DNA of 30,191 bases. Source: an uncultured Pedobacter sp. GTDB taxonomy: Bacteria; Bacteroidota; Bacteroidia; Sphingobacteriales; Sphingobacteriaceae. The notes below the pieces were generated by a model. That model made no database searches and was not told the origin of the DNA. It worked only from the letters and a program-made list of their open reading frames with translations. The position numbers and the translations under genes were made by a program. The DNA lies in NCBI RefSeq assembly GCF_946480185.1, contig NZ_CAMLIG010000040.1, forward strand, positions 1-30,191. The letters are read 5' to 3'. Within the stretch, counting starts at the first letter, position 1. Every line of letters starts with the position of its first letter. Below are positions 1 to 8,531 of the stretch, piece after piece.

Positions 1-197
1 AACTTATAGCTAAGAAAGAGAATAAGCACCCAGCATTGTGCTCTTCGTGGCATTTGAAATAAACAATCCAGGGTTCTCGAAAAGAAAAACCAATCTCTTT
101 CTGATAAAACGAGTCAAGAGCATAAAAAGAGTTAAACGCAAAAAAAACACCGTGGCTTTTTTACGAAATTAAATCAAAGAATCAACCCAATTTATAA
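1..197. other. Left-edge flank, no supported gene
   Basis: This stretch lies downstream of the YaiO-type gene. One minus-strand frame stays open from about position 145 to the window edge. It has no ATG, GTG or TTG start in a sensible position and is phenylalanine-rich, as AT-rich noncoding DNA often is. I cannot support a gene here. It may be the edge of one that continues outside the window. Confidence 0.3.
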
Positions 198-1496
198 CTA
201 GAACCTTTTGCTCAAACCCAAGCCTACTGCAAACTGATTTCCTCTAGTTTTTGGCAAATATTCTTGGTTCTCGTAAGAAAGGTTTAATGAAATTAAGTTA
301 GTTTGCTTTATCGACTTATAATATCCAAAAGAAGCATTCTTTGATTTCAGTTTATAAGGATTACCTGCGCCAAGCTGAACGTTGTTTCTTTGATCATCAG
401 GAGATATGCCAGTTCCAATTTTGAAACTCAAATAATCATCTTGACCACCCGTGTAATAACGCACATTTAATGAGACCGACTGAGATACAGAACTATTAGA
501 AGGCGTTAAATAAGTTCTTAAATTAAACCAATAATTCTTATAATATTTGCCCACTGACGCAGTGTAGGTTACGGTAGTTTCGTCAAACTTTAAAGTTCTA
601 AAACCAACCTCTGCCTCAAAAGATTTTGGTAAATTGCTGTACAATGAAAATCCGGTTCTATATGCCGGAAAAACCCCCACAGTATTAGAATAACCCCCAC
701 TTACATACGCATAAAATAATGGAGATATTTTCGGGTATAAATCTACCTCAAATTGCGAACCATTAGCCTTAAACCTATTCGCATAATTATATCTGGCAAT
801 TACAGATCCTAATTTGGTTTGTCGGCCATAACTAACATTGCCAAAACGCCAAGGATCATCAAACTGCTTATCAAAATTGGTTTGACTATAGCCCAAGCTA
901 ATCGTGTTTTTAGCTGCCAAGTAAGCTACGCTTTGACTTAAGGACCTTGCCTCCGTAGATTTTGGATACAATTTAAGCGTTTGATTTAATACCGTATTCG
1001 CCTCTGGGTATTTATTTAAGTTTTTTAATATTTTAGCCTTCAAAATTAGTAGGGCTTCTGATGTTGGATTAAAGCCAAGCCCTTTGTCAACAATCTCTAA
1101 AGCCTTAGCAGGATGATCATTCCAGTTTTCTAAATTGCCGTAAGCCAAATAAGTATCCTCATACTTCGGGTTTTTGCGCATTGCTTCTGTTAGCACAAGT
1201 CTGGCGCTGTCCAATTTGTTAGTGTATGTATATAATCTTCCTAAAAATATTTCAATATCTGTATAATCCGGACTTTTAAGCAGCGCCTGCTTAGTTAAGG
1301 CAATTGCTGCCGTGTAGTTTTTATCGTTAAAAGCTAATTTTCTGGCTTTTACGAACATTTCGTCGGAACTCAAATTCTCCTGCGCATTTGAAGGATTAAT
1401 GCTGATAAATAACAGAAAGAATCCTATTGCATAGGCAAAACCAATTTTGATTTTTGTGGATTTTGTTGCCAATTTATTTGATTTTAATGTTTGCAA
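198..1496 (-). CDS. TPR-containing YaiO-type outer-membrane beta-barrel protein
   Basis: Probable exported outer-membrane protein. Residues about 17-38 form a signal peptide: a Lys-rich start, a hydrophobic core, and a likely cut after Ser-Asn-Ala-Gln. Residues about 45-190 are alpha-helical TPR-like repeats (for example FLGRLYTYTNKLDSARLVL). From about 195 to the C-terminus there are alternating aromatic/hydrophobic strands rich in Tyr, Ser and Asn, ending in Phe, as expected for an outer-membrane barrel. This TPR-plus-barrel layout matches the YaiO family, whose biochemical role is not firmly known and which often lies near glycosyltransferase genes. The start is TTG at 1496: an in-frame stop lies three codons upstream and the first ATG is past the signal peptide. 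No partner gene is visible in the window. Confidence 0.75.
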   Translation of the reverse strand: MQTLKSNKLATKSTKIKIGFAYAIGFFLLFISINPSNAQENLSSDEMFVKARKLAFNDKNYTAAIALTKQALLKSPDYTDIEIFLGRLYTYTNKLDSARLVLTEAMRKNPKYEDTYLAYGNLENWNDHPAKALEIVDKGLGFNPTSEALLILKAKILKNLNKYPEANTVLNQTLKLYPKSTEARSLSQSVAYLAAKNTISLGYSQTNFDKQFDDPWRFGNVSYGRQTKLGSVIARYNYANRFKANGSQFEVDLYPKISPLFYAYVSGGYSNTVGVFPAYRTGFSLYSNLPKSFEAEVGFRTLKFDETTVTYTASVGKYYKNYWFNLRTYLTPSNSSVSQSVSLNVRYYTGGQDDYLSFKIGTGISPDDQRNNVQLGAGNPYKLKSKNASFGYYKSIKQTNLISLNLSYENQEYLPKTRGNQFAVGLGLSKRF

Positions 1497-1516
1497 AACA
1501 ATTTATTATTCTTCGG

Positions 1517-1969
1517 TTAGATATTGTATTCTATAAACCACAGACTACGAATTAACCTAATTATTAAATACGGTAAAAACCGAAATAAGTTTCTTTTAAA
1601 TTCATTACTGTGCGATAAAAAACTTAGGTGACAAAGAAGCAATAATTTCTTGGGTGGCGGTTCATTTTTAAAATAACTGCTCATAAACTTATTCAAGTTC
1701 TTTTCCGACTCCCGATTACCGTTCACTCTTTCAGATTTTCTGCACCATCTTTCTGCCTCAAATTTACGGTTTAAGGGAATTTCTGTACGTTTTACTTTGA
1801 CAGAAATTCTTGCGTAAATAGGGATGGGACAGCCGGTGTGATTTTTTGGAATCTTTAGATGGAAATACAGCTGAATCAAATTACCCAGGACTTTAGTTCT
1901 AAAAGTTAAACAAAAATAACTTTTACAGCTAGCCAAAATGCTTAATTGCACCACCAAAATAAAAACCAC
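1517..1969 (-). pseudogene. Tyrosine integrase remnant (arm-type DNA-binding domain only)
   Basis: A 150-aa reading frame whose middle (residues about 33-95) resembles the N-terminal arm DNA-binding domain of Bacteroidota tyrosine recombinases. It has a short strand with FHLKIPK, then PIPIYARISVKVKRTEIPL, then the helix WCRKSERVNGNRESEKNLN. Intact relatives are about 400 aa and continue into a SAM-like core-binding domain and a catalytic domain with Arg...His-x-x-Arg...Tyr. Here the frame drifts into basic, low-complexity sequence after about residue 95 and no catalytic domain follows. It lies just past the 3' end of tRNA-Ser, a classic integration site. I read it as the relic of an integrated element. 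The family call rests on pattern recognition only, and the exact boundaries are unknown. Confidence 0.45.
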
Positions 1970-1970
1970 A

Positions 1971-2008
1971 AAAAAAAGCGTGTTTAAACTTAATCAAACA
2001 CGCTTTTT
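1971..2008 (-). terminator. Rho-independent terminator of tRNA-Ser
   Basis: Perfect 13-bp inverted repeat: AAAAAGCGTGTTT at 1973-1985 and AAACACGCTTTTT at 1996-2008, with a 10-nt loop. It is followed on the minus strand by a run of seven T (1971-1977). It begins 12 nt past the 3' end of the tRNA. The A/T tails on both arms would let it work in both directions. Confidence 0.85.
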
Positions 2009-2020
2009 ATAAATTTTCTG

Positions 2021-2107
2021 CGGAGAGACAGGGATTCGAACCCTGGGTACCGTTTCCAGTACGACAGTTTAGCAAACTGTTCCTTTCGGCCACTCAGGCA
2101 TCTCTCC
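2021..2107 (-). tRNA. tRNA-Ser (anticodon GCU)
   Basis: An 87-nt class II tRNA. The acceptor stem pairs GGAGAGA (2101-2107, read on minus) with TCTCTCC (2022-2028), with discriminator G at 2021. The D arm has GCCTGAGTGGCCGAAAGG. The anticodon arm is ACAGT-TTGCTAA-ACTGT with anticodon GCT, which reads AGC/AGU serine codons. The long variable arm CGTACTGGAAACGGTAC is typical of serine tRNAs, and the T arm is CAGGG-TTCGAAT-CCCTG. CCA is not encoded, so it must be added after transcription. It has its own promoter (2148-2177) and terminator (1971-2008), and an integrase remnant lies downstream. Confidence 0.97.
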
Positions 2108-2147
2108 AAACCCTCATTAATCAGCTAACCGATTTGTTTAGGGTCTG

Positions 2148-2177
2148 CAAATATAGTAATCCTTAGCAGCTCACAAA
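2148..2177 (-). promoter_or_regulatory. Bacteroidota-type promoter for tRNA-Ser
   Basis: Read on the minus strand: TTTG (2177-2174), 18 nt, then TATATTTG (2155-2148). This matches the Bacteroidota primary-sigma consensus (-33 TTTG / -7 TAnnTTTG) in both boxes and spacing. Transcription should start near 2142, about 35 nt before the mature tRNA. It is the clearest two-box promoter I found in the window. Confidence 0.65.
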
Positions 2178-2190
2178 ATAAATTTTAAAA

Positions 2191-4266
2191 CTATTTTAAA
2201 TATTCTACACGCACATGGTAGATGCCCATCAACATCGTCTTAAAAATCAACTTGATAGTCTCAATTTCCTTCAAAGTAATGTTACTGTCGTTCAATTGGT
2301 TTTGCTCTAATTTATAGTCAATTATACGTTCAACAAGGTTATTTATACTTTCTGCATCAGGTTCTTTTAAACTTCTGGATGCGGCCTCAACAGAATCTGC
2401 AAGCATTAAAACCGCAGTCTCTTTGGTAAAAGGGATGGGGCCTGGATACCGAAAAGTGTTTTCATCCACAATTTTTTCGGGGAAATTTTTCAAGAATGAT
2501 TGGTAAAAATAATCAACTCGGGTGTTCCCGTGGTGCGTACGTAAAAAGTCGATGATGACCTCGGGCAAATTATGTCGGCGGGCCATTTCGATACCATTAA
2601 TTACATGGCGAATGATAATCTGAGCACTTTCCTCGTAAGGCAGTTTGTCATGAGGATTTAAACCTTTATTTTGATTTTCAATAAAAAACTGGGGATTGTC
2701 CATTTTGCCTATATCATGGTACAGTGCACCGGCCCTAACCAGTAAGGCATTTCCTCCGATTTTAAAAATTGCCGACTCTGCCAAGTTTGCTACCTGCAAA
2801 GAATGTTGAAAAGTACCTGGTGCTTTAAATGCAAGTTCACGCAATAGCGTTGAGTTGGTATTTGTAAGTTCAATAAGAGTAATGTCGGAAGTGATTCCAA
2901 AAAGTTTTTCAAATAAATAAATAAGCGGATAAGCTAGTAAGGAAAGTAAAACGCTGAAAACAAAGGGTAAAAATTTGGTCCATTCTATAGCTCCAATAGT
3001 TCCTTCTCTGATTAAAGAAATTCCAAAATAAGCCACAAAGTAATTGACTAAAATCAGTAAAGCAGAAATTAAAAATTGTTCTCTGCGGACCAAGTTTTTA
3101 ATACTATAAATTGCCACCATACCGGCAGTAATTTGTAAAAACGCAAATTCGAAACTATTGGGTAAAAAGAAACTCGCAATTAGCACCACCAGTAAATGGA
3201 TATTCATAGCTAAACGGGTATCAAATAAAATCCGGATGATAATTGGTACAATACAATATGGAATATAATAAAGGCTTGGCATTTTAAGGCTGATTGCCCA
3301 AGATAAGGCAACCAACATGCCTGTAACCACCATCAAGATCAGCGAAATTTGTCTGTTGTCGCTAAAAATGTCCTTCCTAAAAAGGAAAAGGAAAACCATC
3401 AACAAACAAATCACCATCCCAACTAAAATAAACTGCCCGGCCAAGGTTAATCTGCGGTCACTAGGGGTTGTGATGCTTTCCTCGTAAGTCAATCGTAACG
3501 ATTCTAACTTTTGGTAAATTTCCTCGGTTACGGTACTCTCTTTACTTACAATTAGCTCACCTTTTTGTACCATTCCCCTGGTAGAAGAAACATTTTCTAT
3601 CGCCTGTTTCTCAATTTTATCTGTAAAAGATTCGTTGTAAATAATATTGGGCGTAATTCTATCTTTAATAACAGAAAGCAAAAGGTCCGATTGGATGTTT
3701 TTTTCATTCACCAATTCATCTGCAACTTTAGCAACAGCTGTTGTTTGTGTAAAAAGCGTTGCTGTACTTACCTGCGTCTCCACATTGTTTCGTAACAAAG
3801 AAATAACATATTGATCGCCGTCTCGCTGATATTTTTTGTTTAGTCCAATTACGCCTCGCTGGTAAATTTTCTCTAAAATCTTAAAACCTAAATCAAAATT
3901 TTTAGCTTTTTGGTCATCATCTTTTAACCCTGCGTTTCGCCATTTGGCTTCAAAATCTGCTTGGTATTGTAACGACTGATCCTGAAAAACTTTCTCATCA
4001 ACCTCATAAACGGGCAAAACAGACCTTAAAATGCTTTCTTTGTCCTTTTTAATCTCGTCTTTGGTTTTTCTTATCGGAAAATTGAAAGGTGAAATCAAGT
4101 CGTCATGCAACCAAACATTGCCTTTTTCAAACTCGTATTTGAACTTGGCATGTTTAGGTAAAACTGCGGTTATAATAATGACACTTAATGCCATCAAAAT
4201 ATATTTCACCACAGAAGTGTATTTTCTGTAGATAATTTTATGGGAATTTCTATTGATATCAGCCAC
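2191..4266 (-). CDS. pgpH: 7TM-HD phosphodiesterase, PgpH-like (probable c-di-AMP hydrolase)
   Basis: Membrane-anchored HD-domain phosphohydrolase of the 7TMR-HDED/PgpH type. Residues about 20-38 form the first membrane helix. Residues 40-270 form an extracytoplasmic domain that includes the KGELIVSKES element typical of this family. Residues about 276-455 hold a cluster of membrane helices, and residues about 480-640 form the cytoplasmic HD domain. Metal-ligand candidates are His488, His517-Asp518 (YHDIGK), His554, His578-His579 and Asp624. In Firmicutes, PgpH cleaves c-di-AMP to pApA and controls osmolyte balance and wall stress. That substrate is inferred here from the shared architecture. 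The length of 691 aa is normal for the family. The start is ATG, with a TAnnTTTG box just upstream. It is transcribed alone, toward the tRNA. Confidence 0.88.
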   Translation of the reverse strand: MADINRNSHKIIYRKYTSVVKYILMALSVIIITAVLPKHAKFKYEFEKGNVWLHDDLISPFNFPIRKTKDEIKKDKESILRSVLPVYEVDEKVFQDQSLQYQADFEAKWRNAGLKDDDQKAKNFDLGFKILEKIYQRGVIGLNKKYQRDGDQYVISLLRNNVETQVSTATLFTQTTAVAKVADELVNEKNIQSDLLLSVIKDRITPNIIYNESFTDKIEKQAIENVSSTRGMVQKGELIVSKESTVTEEIYQKLESLRLTYEESITTPSDRRLTLAGQFILVGMVICLLMVFLFLFRKDIFSDNRQISLILMVVTGMLVALSWAISLKMPSLYYIPYCIVPIIIRILFDTRLAMNIHLLVVLIASFFLPNSFEFAFLQITAGMVAIYSIKNLVRREQFLISALLILVNYFVAYFGISLIREGTIGAIEWTKFLPFVFSVLLSLLAYPLIYLFEKLFGITSDITLIELTNTNSTLLRELAFKAPGTFQHSLQVANLAESAIFKIGGNALLVRAGALYHDIGKMDNPQFFIENQNKGLNPHDKLPYEESAQIIIRHVINGIEMARRHNLPEVIIDFLRTHHGNTRVDYFYQSFLKNFPEKIVDENTFRYPGPIPFTKETAVLMLADSVEAASRSLKEPDAESINNLVERIIDYKLEQNQLNDSNITLKEIETIKLIFKTMLMGIYHVRVEYLK

Positions 4267-4286
4267 TTGGGAAAAATAATTTTGGT

Positions 4287-4294
4287 CAAATTTA
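4287..4294 (-). promoter_or_regulatory. -7 box (TAAATTTG) upstream of pgpH
   Basis: TAAATTTG on the minus strand matches TAnnTTTG and ends 20 nt before the pgpH ATG, giving a short leader. No TTG-type -33 element is visible at the expected 18-20 nt, so this is only a candidate. Confidence 0.35.
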
Positions 4295-4510
4295 AAGATA
4301 AATTATTTATTGCTGTTTCTGTTGTTTTGAGCGAATGTTTTTATATGCAGATAAGATAAATATTGGCATAGTAAATTTAATTCTTTTTTAAATCGGCTCT
4401 GAGCTAAGAATTATTGTTGGTCAATTTTATCATGCATTTAAAAAAAATAATGCTAAATTAGAGTTTGAAGGCATCTACACTTATCATCAAAAAAATGCGT
4501 TAACATTTTA

Positions 4511-5416
4511 ATGAAAAAAATCACTCTACTTTTGGCTGTTTTACTGCAAACAAGCTATTCTTTTTCTCAGAATAAGATTTCACTTTACGAAGATTCTCTA
4601 AAAACATTGGGTGCAAAAATTACAGGTGATTCTATTGAAGAAAATCGTGTTAAGGCAAACTATAAGTTTATCAAAATTTTAGTTGAAGCTTTAAAAGAGA
4701 AGAATTCCTTTTACTATCCATTTAATAATTTAAAGGATTTTATCGCTGTAAAGAAAACGGATGACAATAAATTTAAAATTTTCAGTTGGTTTACCCAGTC
4801 TAACGACGGTAACTATCGTTATTTTGGAGCTATACAGGTAAATAACCCTACAAAACTGGAGCTTTATCCTTTATTGGATGATACCCAAAGCCTCTCAAAA
4901 GTGACCAACTTAACAGATACCACGCTGGCAACCAACCAATGGCTGGGGGCTGTTTACTATCAAATTATACCGGTTACGGCTGTGCGTGAACCTTATTTTG
5001 TTTTGTTGGGTTGGAAAGGCAAATCGGCACTCTCATCTAGTAAGGTAATTGAAACATTGAAATTTATTGACGGAAAGCCAGTTTTCGGATCAGAGTCATT
5101 AGAGTCAAAACCGAAGTCGCAACATTTTGTAGATCGTATGATTTTCGATTATACCAAAAGTGCTTCTATGATGTTGCGATATGTTAGGAGCGAAAATTTG
5201 CTGGTATTTGATCATTTGGTAGCACCGGATCAAAAAACGCAGGGGATGACAGATTTTTATGCTCCAGATCTTTCGTATGATGGTTTAAAACTTAAGCAGG
5301 ACAAATGGATTTTTCAAGAGAACTTGAAACTCACAAATCTACCTGATGATACCGATGAACTTTTTATTGATCCATCAAAAGATGCGCAAAATACGGCTCC
5401 GGTAATCAATAAATAA
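4511..5416 (+). CDS. Exported protein of unknown function
   Basis: I do not recognise a characterised family. The N-terminus MKKITLLLAVLLQTSYSFSQ is a clear signal peptide with a likely cut after Phe-Ser-Gln, so the protein should be periplasmic or at the envelope. The rest (about 280 aa) is a soluble mixed alpha/beta protein with no further membrane helix. The first 80 mature residues look helical. The C-terminal half is rich in aromatics, with the pattern LLVFDHLVAPD ... FYAPDLSYDG, which I have the impression recurs in unstudied Bacteroidota proteins. It lies upstream of and parallel to the peptide-transporter genes with a 133-bp gap, so shared transcription is possible but unproven. Confidence 0.6.
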   Translation: MKKITLLLAVLLQTSYSFSQNKISLYEDSLKTLGAKITGDSIEENRVKANYKFIKILVEALKEKNSFYYPFNNLKDFIAVKKTDDNKFKIFSWFTQSNDGNYRYFGAIQVNNPTKLELYPLLDDTQSLSKVTNLTDTTLATNQWLGAVYYQIIPVTAVREPYFVLLGWKGKSALSSSKVIETLKFIDGKPVFGSESLESKPKSQHFVDRMIFDYTKSASMMLRYVRSENLLVFDHLVAPDQKTQGMTDFYAPDLSYDGLKLKQDKWIFQENLKLTNLPDDTDELFIDPSKDAQNTAPVINK

Positions 5417-5549
5417 TTGAATTAAAGTTTGTAATAAATCCATAACAAACCATAAAAATTTACTGAGTGGCTTATTATTAAAAGAAAAAAGCTTTATTAT
5501 TGATATTCAAGAAAATTTAATCTTAATCGAAAGAAATTAAATAAGATAT

Positions 5550-6929
5550 ATGGTCAATAGAAAAGAGCTTTTTGGACACCCCGTTGGTTTGTACATCTTG
5601 TTTTTCGCCGAACTTTGGGAAAGGTTTAGCTTTTACGGAATGCGGGCATTATTGGTGTTATTTTTAGTAGCATCAACCACTGGAACTAATCCAGGTTTTG
5701 GATGGTCTAAAATAGACGCGTTAAGCCTGTATGGCATATATGGCGCTTTGGTTTACATTTCTTCTATCCCAGGTGGGATTATAGCCGATAAATTATTGGG
5801 TCAGAAGAAAACAGTAATGCTTGGTGGCTGGTTATTGGTTGCGGGCCACGGTATTTTAGCCGTTAGGGCAGAGTGGGCCTTTTATTTAGGCCTATGTTTA
5901 ATTGTTGCGGGTGTAGGCTGTTTAAAACCAAACATTTCAACTATGGTTGGGGGTTTATACGCATTAAATGATGATAGAAGAGATAAAGCGTTTACCATTT
6001 TTTATATCGGGATAAATATTGGAGCGTTGATAGCGGGTATTTTGGTAGGTTCTGTAGGCGTAACTTATGGCTGGCATTACGGTTTTGGTTTGGCCGGAAT
6101 TGGTATGGCTATTGGTCAATTGGTGTTTTTGTTTGGGCAAAAGCATTTAGTTGGAGTAGGGGATGCAGTTAAAACCCTGCCCGAGTCTGAAAGAATCATC
6201 GCAAACAAACCATTAACCAAAATAGAAAAAGACAGAATGGTGGTGATGTTTTTATCGTTCATTATGATTATTGTTTTTTGGGGAGCGTTTGAGCAGGCAG
6301 GTGGATTAATGAATTTATATGCCGATGAAAAAACAAATCGGATGCTTTCATTTATCAATTTTGAAATACCTGCACCTTGGTTCCAATCTGTTAACTCATT
6401 CTTTATTGTAACACTAGGTTCAGCAGTTGCCGCATTTTGGTATAACCGCAAAAAGAAGGGAAAAGAATCATCTTCTATATTTAAAATGGCCATTGGAACC
6501 ATTATCATGGGATGGGGTTTCTTTTTTATGAGCGCCGCATCAATGCAATTCAAAGCCGAAGGCTCATCAGCTATGTATTGGTTGGTTTTGGCTTATATGT
6601 TCCACACCGTGGGCGAGCTTTGTGCATCTCCGGTAGCCTTGTCTTACGTTACCAAATTAGCGCCGCTAAAATATGCCTCTTTAATGATGGGGGCTTATTT
6701 TGCGGCCACCGGAATGGGAAATTACCTTTCTGGCTGGGTAGGCGAATACTCGCAAACGGCCGGTGAATTTGAAATATTTACCGGAATAGCCATTTTCTGT
6801 ACCATTTTTGGGCTTTTAGTGTTGTTAATTCTTAAACCGTTGAAAAGATTGGCGCATGGCGCAGAAGACTTTATTGAAGACCAAACTCATAATCCTTTAA
6901 AAAATACCGAACAAATAGAAACCGCATAA
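5550..6929 (+). CDS. POT-family proton-coupled oligopeptide transporter (copy 1)
   Basis: Inner-membrane importer of di/tripeptides of the major facilitator superfamily, POT/PTR branch. Residues 21-30 carry the ExxER proton-coupling motif in ELWERFSFYG. The family signature near TM5 is at about 155-180 (FYIGINIGAL, then GWHYGFGLAG). The conserved FEQAGG is in the second half, at about 248. The hydrophobicity pattern fits about 12 helices, and 459 aa is at the normal size. A second POT gene starts 10 nt after its stop, so the two are almost surely co-transcribed. Substrate range cannot be read from sequence. No SD is seen before the ATG. Confidence 0.9.
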   Translation: MVNRKELFGHPVGLYILFFAELWERFSFYGMRALLVLFLVASTTGTNPGFGWSKIDALSLYGIYGALVYISSIPGGIIADKLLGQKKTVMLGGWLLVAGHGILAVRAEWAFYLGLCLIVAGVGCLKPNISTMVGGLYALNDDRRDKAFTIFYIGINIGALIAGILVGSVGVTYGWHYGFGLAGIGMAIGQLVFLFGQKHLVGVGDAVKTLPESERIIANKPLTKIEKDRMVVMFLSFIMIIVFWGAFEQAGGLMNLYADEKTNRMLSFINFEIPAPWFQSVNSFFIVTLGSAVAAFWYNRKKKGKESSSIFKMAIGTIIMGWGFFFMSAASMQFKAEGSSAMYWLVLAYMFHTVGELCASPVALSYVTKLAPLKYASLMMGAYFAATGMGNYLSGWVGEYSQTAGEFEIFTGIAIFCTIFGLLVLLILKPLKRLAHGAEDFIEDQTHNPLKNTEQIETA

Positions 6930-6938
6930 TTATATAAA

Positions 6939-8495
6939 ATGGATATTGCAAAATGGACCTTAATCATCGGCTGGATTTTCGTTTTAATCTGGATTCCCTT
7001 TGTTATCATTTCTAACCGAAAAACGCATCCTAAAGCACTTTTTATTCTGTTTTTTGCAGAAATGTGGGAGCGTTTCAGTTATTATGGAATGCGGGCACTG
7101 CTTACCCTATACATGGTTAAAGTACTTTTTAAGGGAATGGAAGGTGCTGACGTAAAAGCACTGAGCATCTACGGTTCTTACACCGCAATGGTTTATCTTT
7201 TTCCGGTAATTGGAGGCTTAATAGCTGATAAAATTTTTGGGTTTAGAAAAGCAATTGTTTTAGGTGGTGTATTAATGATGCTGGGGCATTTTACATTAGC
7301 TTTTGAAGGCAGCAACACTTTGTTTTTTATGTCGCTTGCTTTAATTATCGTTGGTAATAGCTTTTTTAAACCAAACATTTCCAGTTATTTAGGTACGTTT
7401 TACGAAGCAAATGATCCACGTAAAGATGGCGCTTTTACCATATTTTACATGGGCGTGAACATCGGTGCATTTTTGGCCACTTTAACTTGTGGCTATGTAG
7501 GTCAGCAAATTAGCTGGCATTATGGTTTTGGTTTGGCCGGAATTGGAATGGCATTGGGAGTAATTGTTTTCTTATTAAGTGGTAAAGTATTTAACGGCAC
7601 AGGCTTAAAACCAGATGTGATTACCTTAAAACCGGCAAAACCTTTGGGTTTATCTTGGGAAAGTTTGGTTTATATCGGTACTTTAATCATGATTCCGGTA
7701 TGTGCAATGCTGCTTAACCAAAATGAGTTAATGAGTACATTGATGCTGATCATTAGTGCGGTAATTATTGGATATTTACTTTATGAAGCGCTAAAAAATC
7801 CTGATAAAGTTGAAGGGCAACGCCTATTGGTAGTTATTGTTCTGTTTTTCTTCCATGCTATATTTTGGGCATTGTTTGAACAAGCCGGCGGTTCTTTAAC
7901 ACTTTTTGCAGAAAGAAATATTGATCGCACTATTGCGGGAGGAGTAATTCCTTCCTCCTTATTTACCAGTTTTAATCCGTTTTACATCATGGTTTTAGCG
8001 CCTTTATTTTCATGGATTTGGATAAAATTGCGTAACAGCGGAAAAGAACCTCGCACCACCATGAAATTTGTTTTAGGCTTGGCATTTTTAGCTTCCGGAT
8101 TTTTGGTAATTGTATTGGGTGCTAAATTCTTTGCAAATGCAAATGGCTTATTATCAATGGTTTTTTTAGCTTTACTTTATTTCTTAGTTACGGTAGGAGA
8201 GCTTTGTTTGTCGCCAGTAGGTTTGTCAATGATTACCAAATTATCGCCGGTAAAAATTGTCGGCTTTGTAATGGGGGCTTGGTTTTTGTCGATATCGTTA
8301 GGAAATAAATTAGCAGGAATTATAGGTACATTAACCGCCGCCGAAGCAAACGGACAAACACTCAGCACACAAGAAACGCTTATGAACTATACACAAACCT
8401 ACTTGATTTGGGGCGTATTTGTGGTTGGTGGTTTTGCGCTTGTACTTTTAGTATTAACGCCTAAACTAAATAAATGGATGCATGGAATCCATTAA
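6939..8495 (+). CDS. POT-family proton-coupled oligopeptide transporter (copy 2)
   Basis: Second tandem POT importer, 518 aa and divergent from its neighbour. It begins with an extra hydrophobic helix (residues about 6-25). This is followed by the ExxER motif in EMWERFSYYG (about 41-50), the FYMGVNIGAF block with WHYGFGLAGIG, and FEQAGG in the second half. A region at about 225-290 carries additional hydrophobic segments, consistent with the 14-helix form common in bacterial POTs. It follows the first copy by 10 nt and is itself followed after 36 nt by a glycosyltransferase gene. The pair probably arose by old duplication and may differ in substrate preference, which the sequence cannot tell. 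Confidence 0.9.
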   Translation: MDIAKWTLIIGWIFVLIWIPFVIISNRKTHPKALFILFFAEMWERFSYYGMRALLTLYMVKVLFKGMEGADVKALSIYGSYTAMVYLFPVIGGLIADKIFGFRKAIVLGGVLMMLGHFTLAFEGSNTLFFMSLALIIVGNSFFKPNISSYLGTFYEANDPRKDGAFTIFYMGVNIGAFLATLTCGYVGQQISWHYGFGLAGIGMALGVIVFLLSGKVFNGTGLKPDVITLKPAKPLGLSWESLVYIGTLIMIPVCAMLLNQNELMSTLMLIISAVIIGYLLYEALKNPDKVEGQRLLVVIVLFFFHAIFWALFEQAGGSLTLFAERNIDRTIAGGVIPSSLFTSFNPFYIMVLAPLFSWIWIKLRNSGKEPRTTMKFVLGLAFLASGFLVIVLGAKFFANANGLLSMVFLALLYFLVTVGELCLSPVGLSMITKLSPVKIVGFVMGAWFLSISLGNKLAGIIGTLTAAEANGQTLSTQETLMNYTQTYLIWGVFVVGGFALVLLVLTPKLNKWMHGIH

Positions 8496-8531
8496 AAACG
8501 TTAAATTGCGCCCTTATAAAAATTTTAAAAA

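Noticed and set aside
1..150. Minus-strand open frame running off the left edge
   Set aside because: It has no usable start codon, is Phe-rich as expected from AT-rich noncoding DNA, and shows no family pattern.
1517..1969. Reading the 150-aa frame as an intact small gene
   Set aside because: The recognisable part is only an integrase arm domain. The flanking residues are basic low-complexity sequence and no catalytic domain follows.
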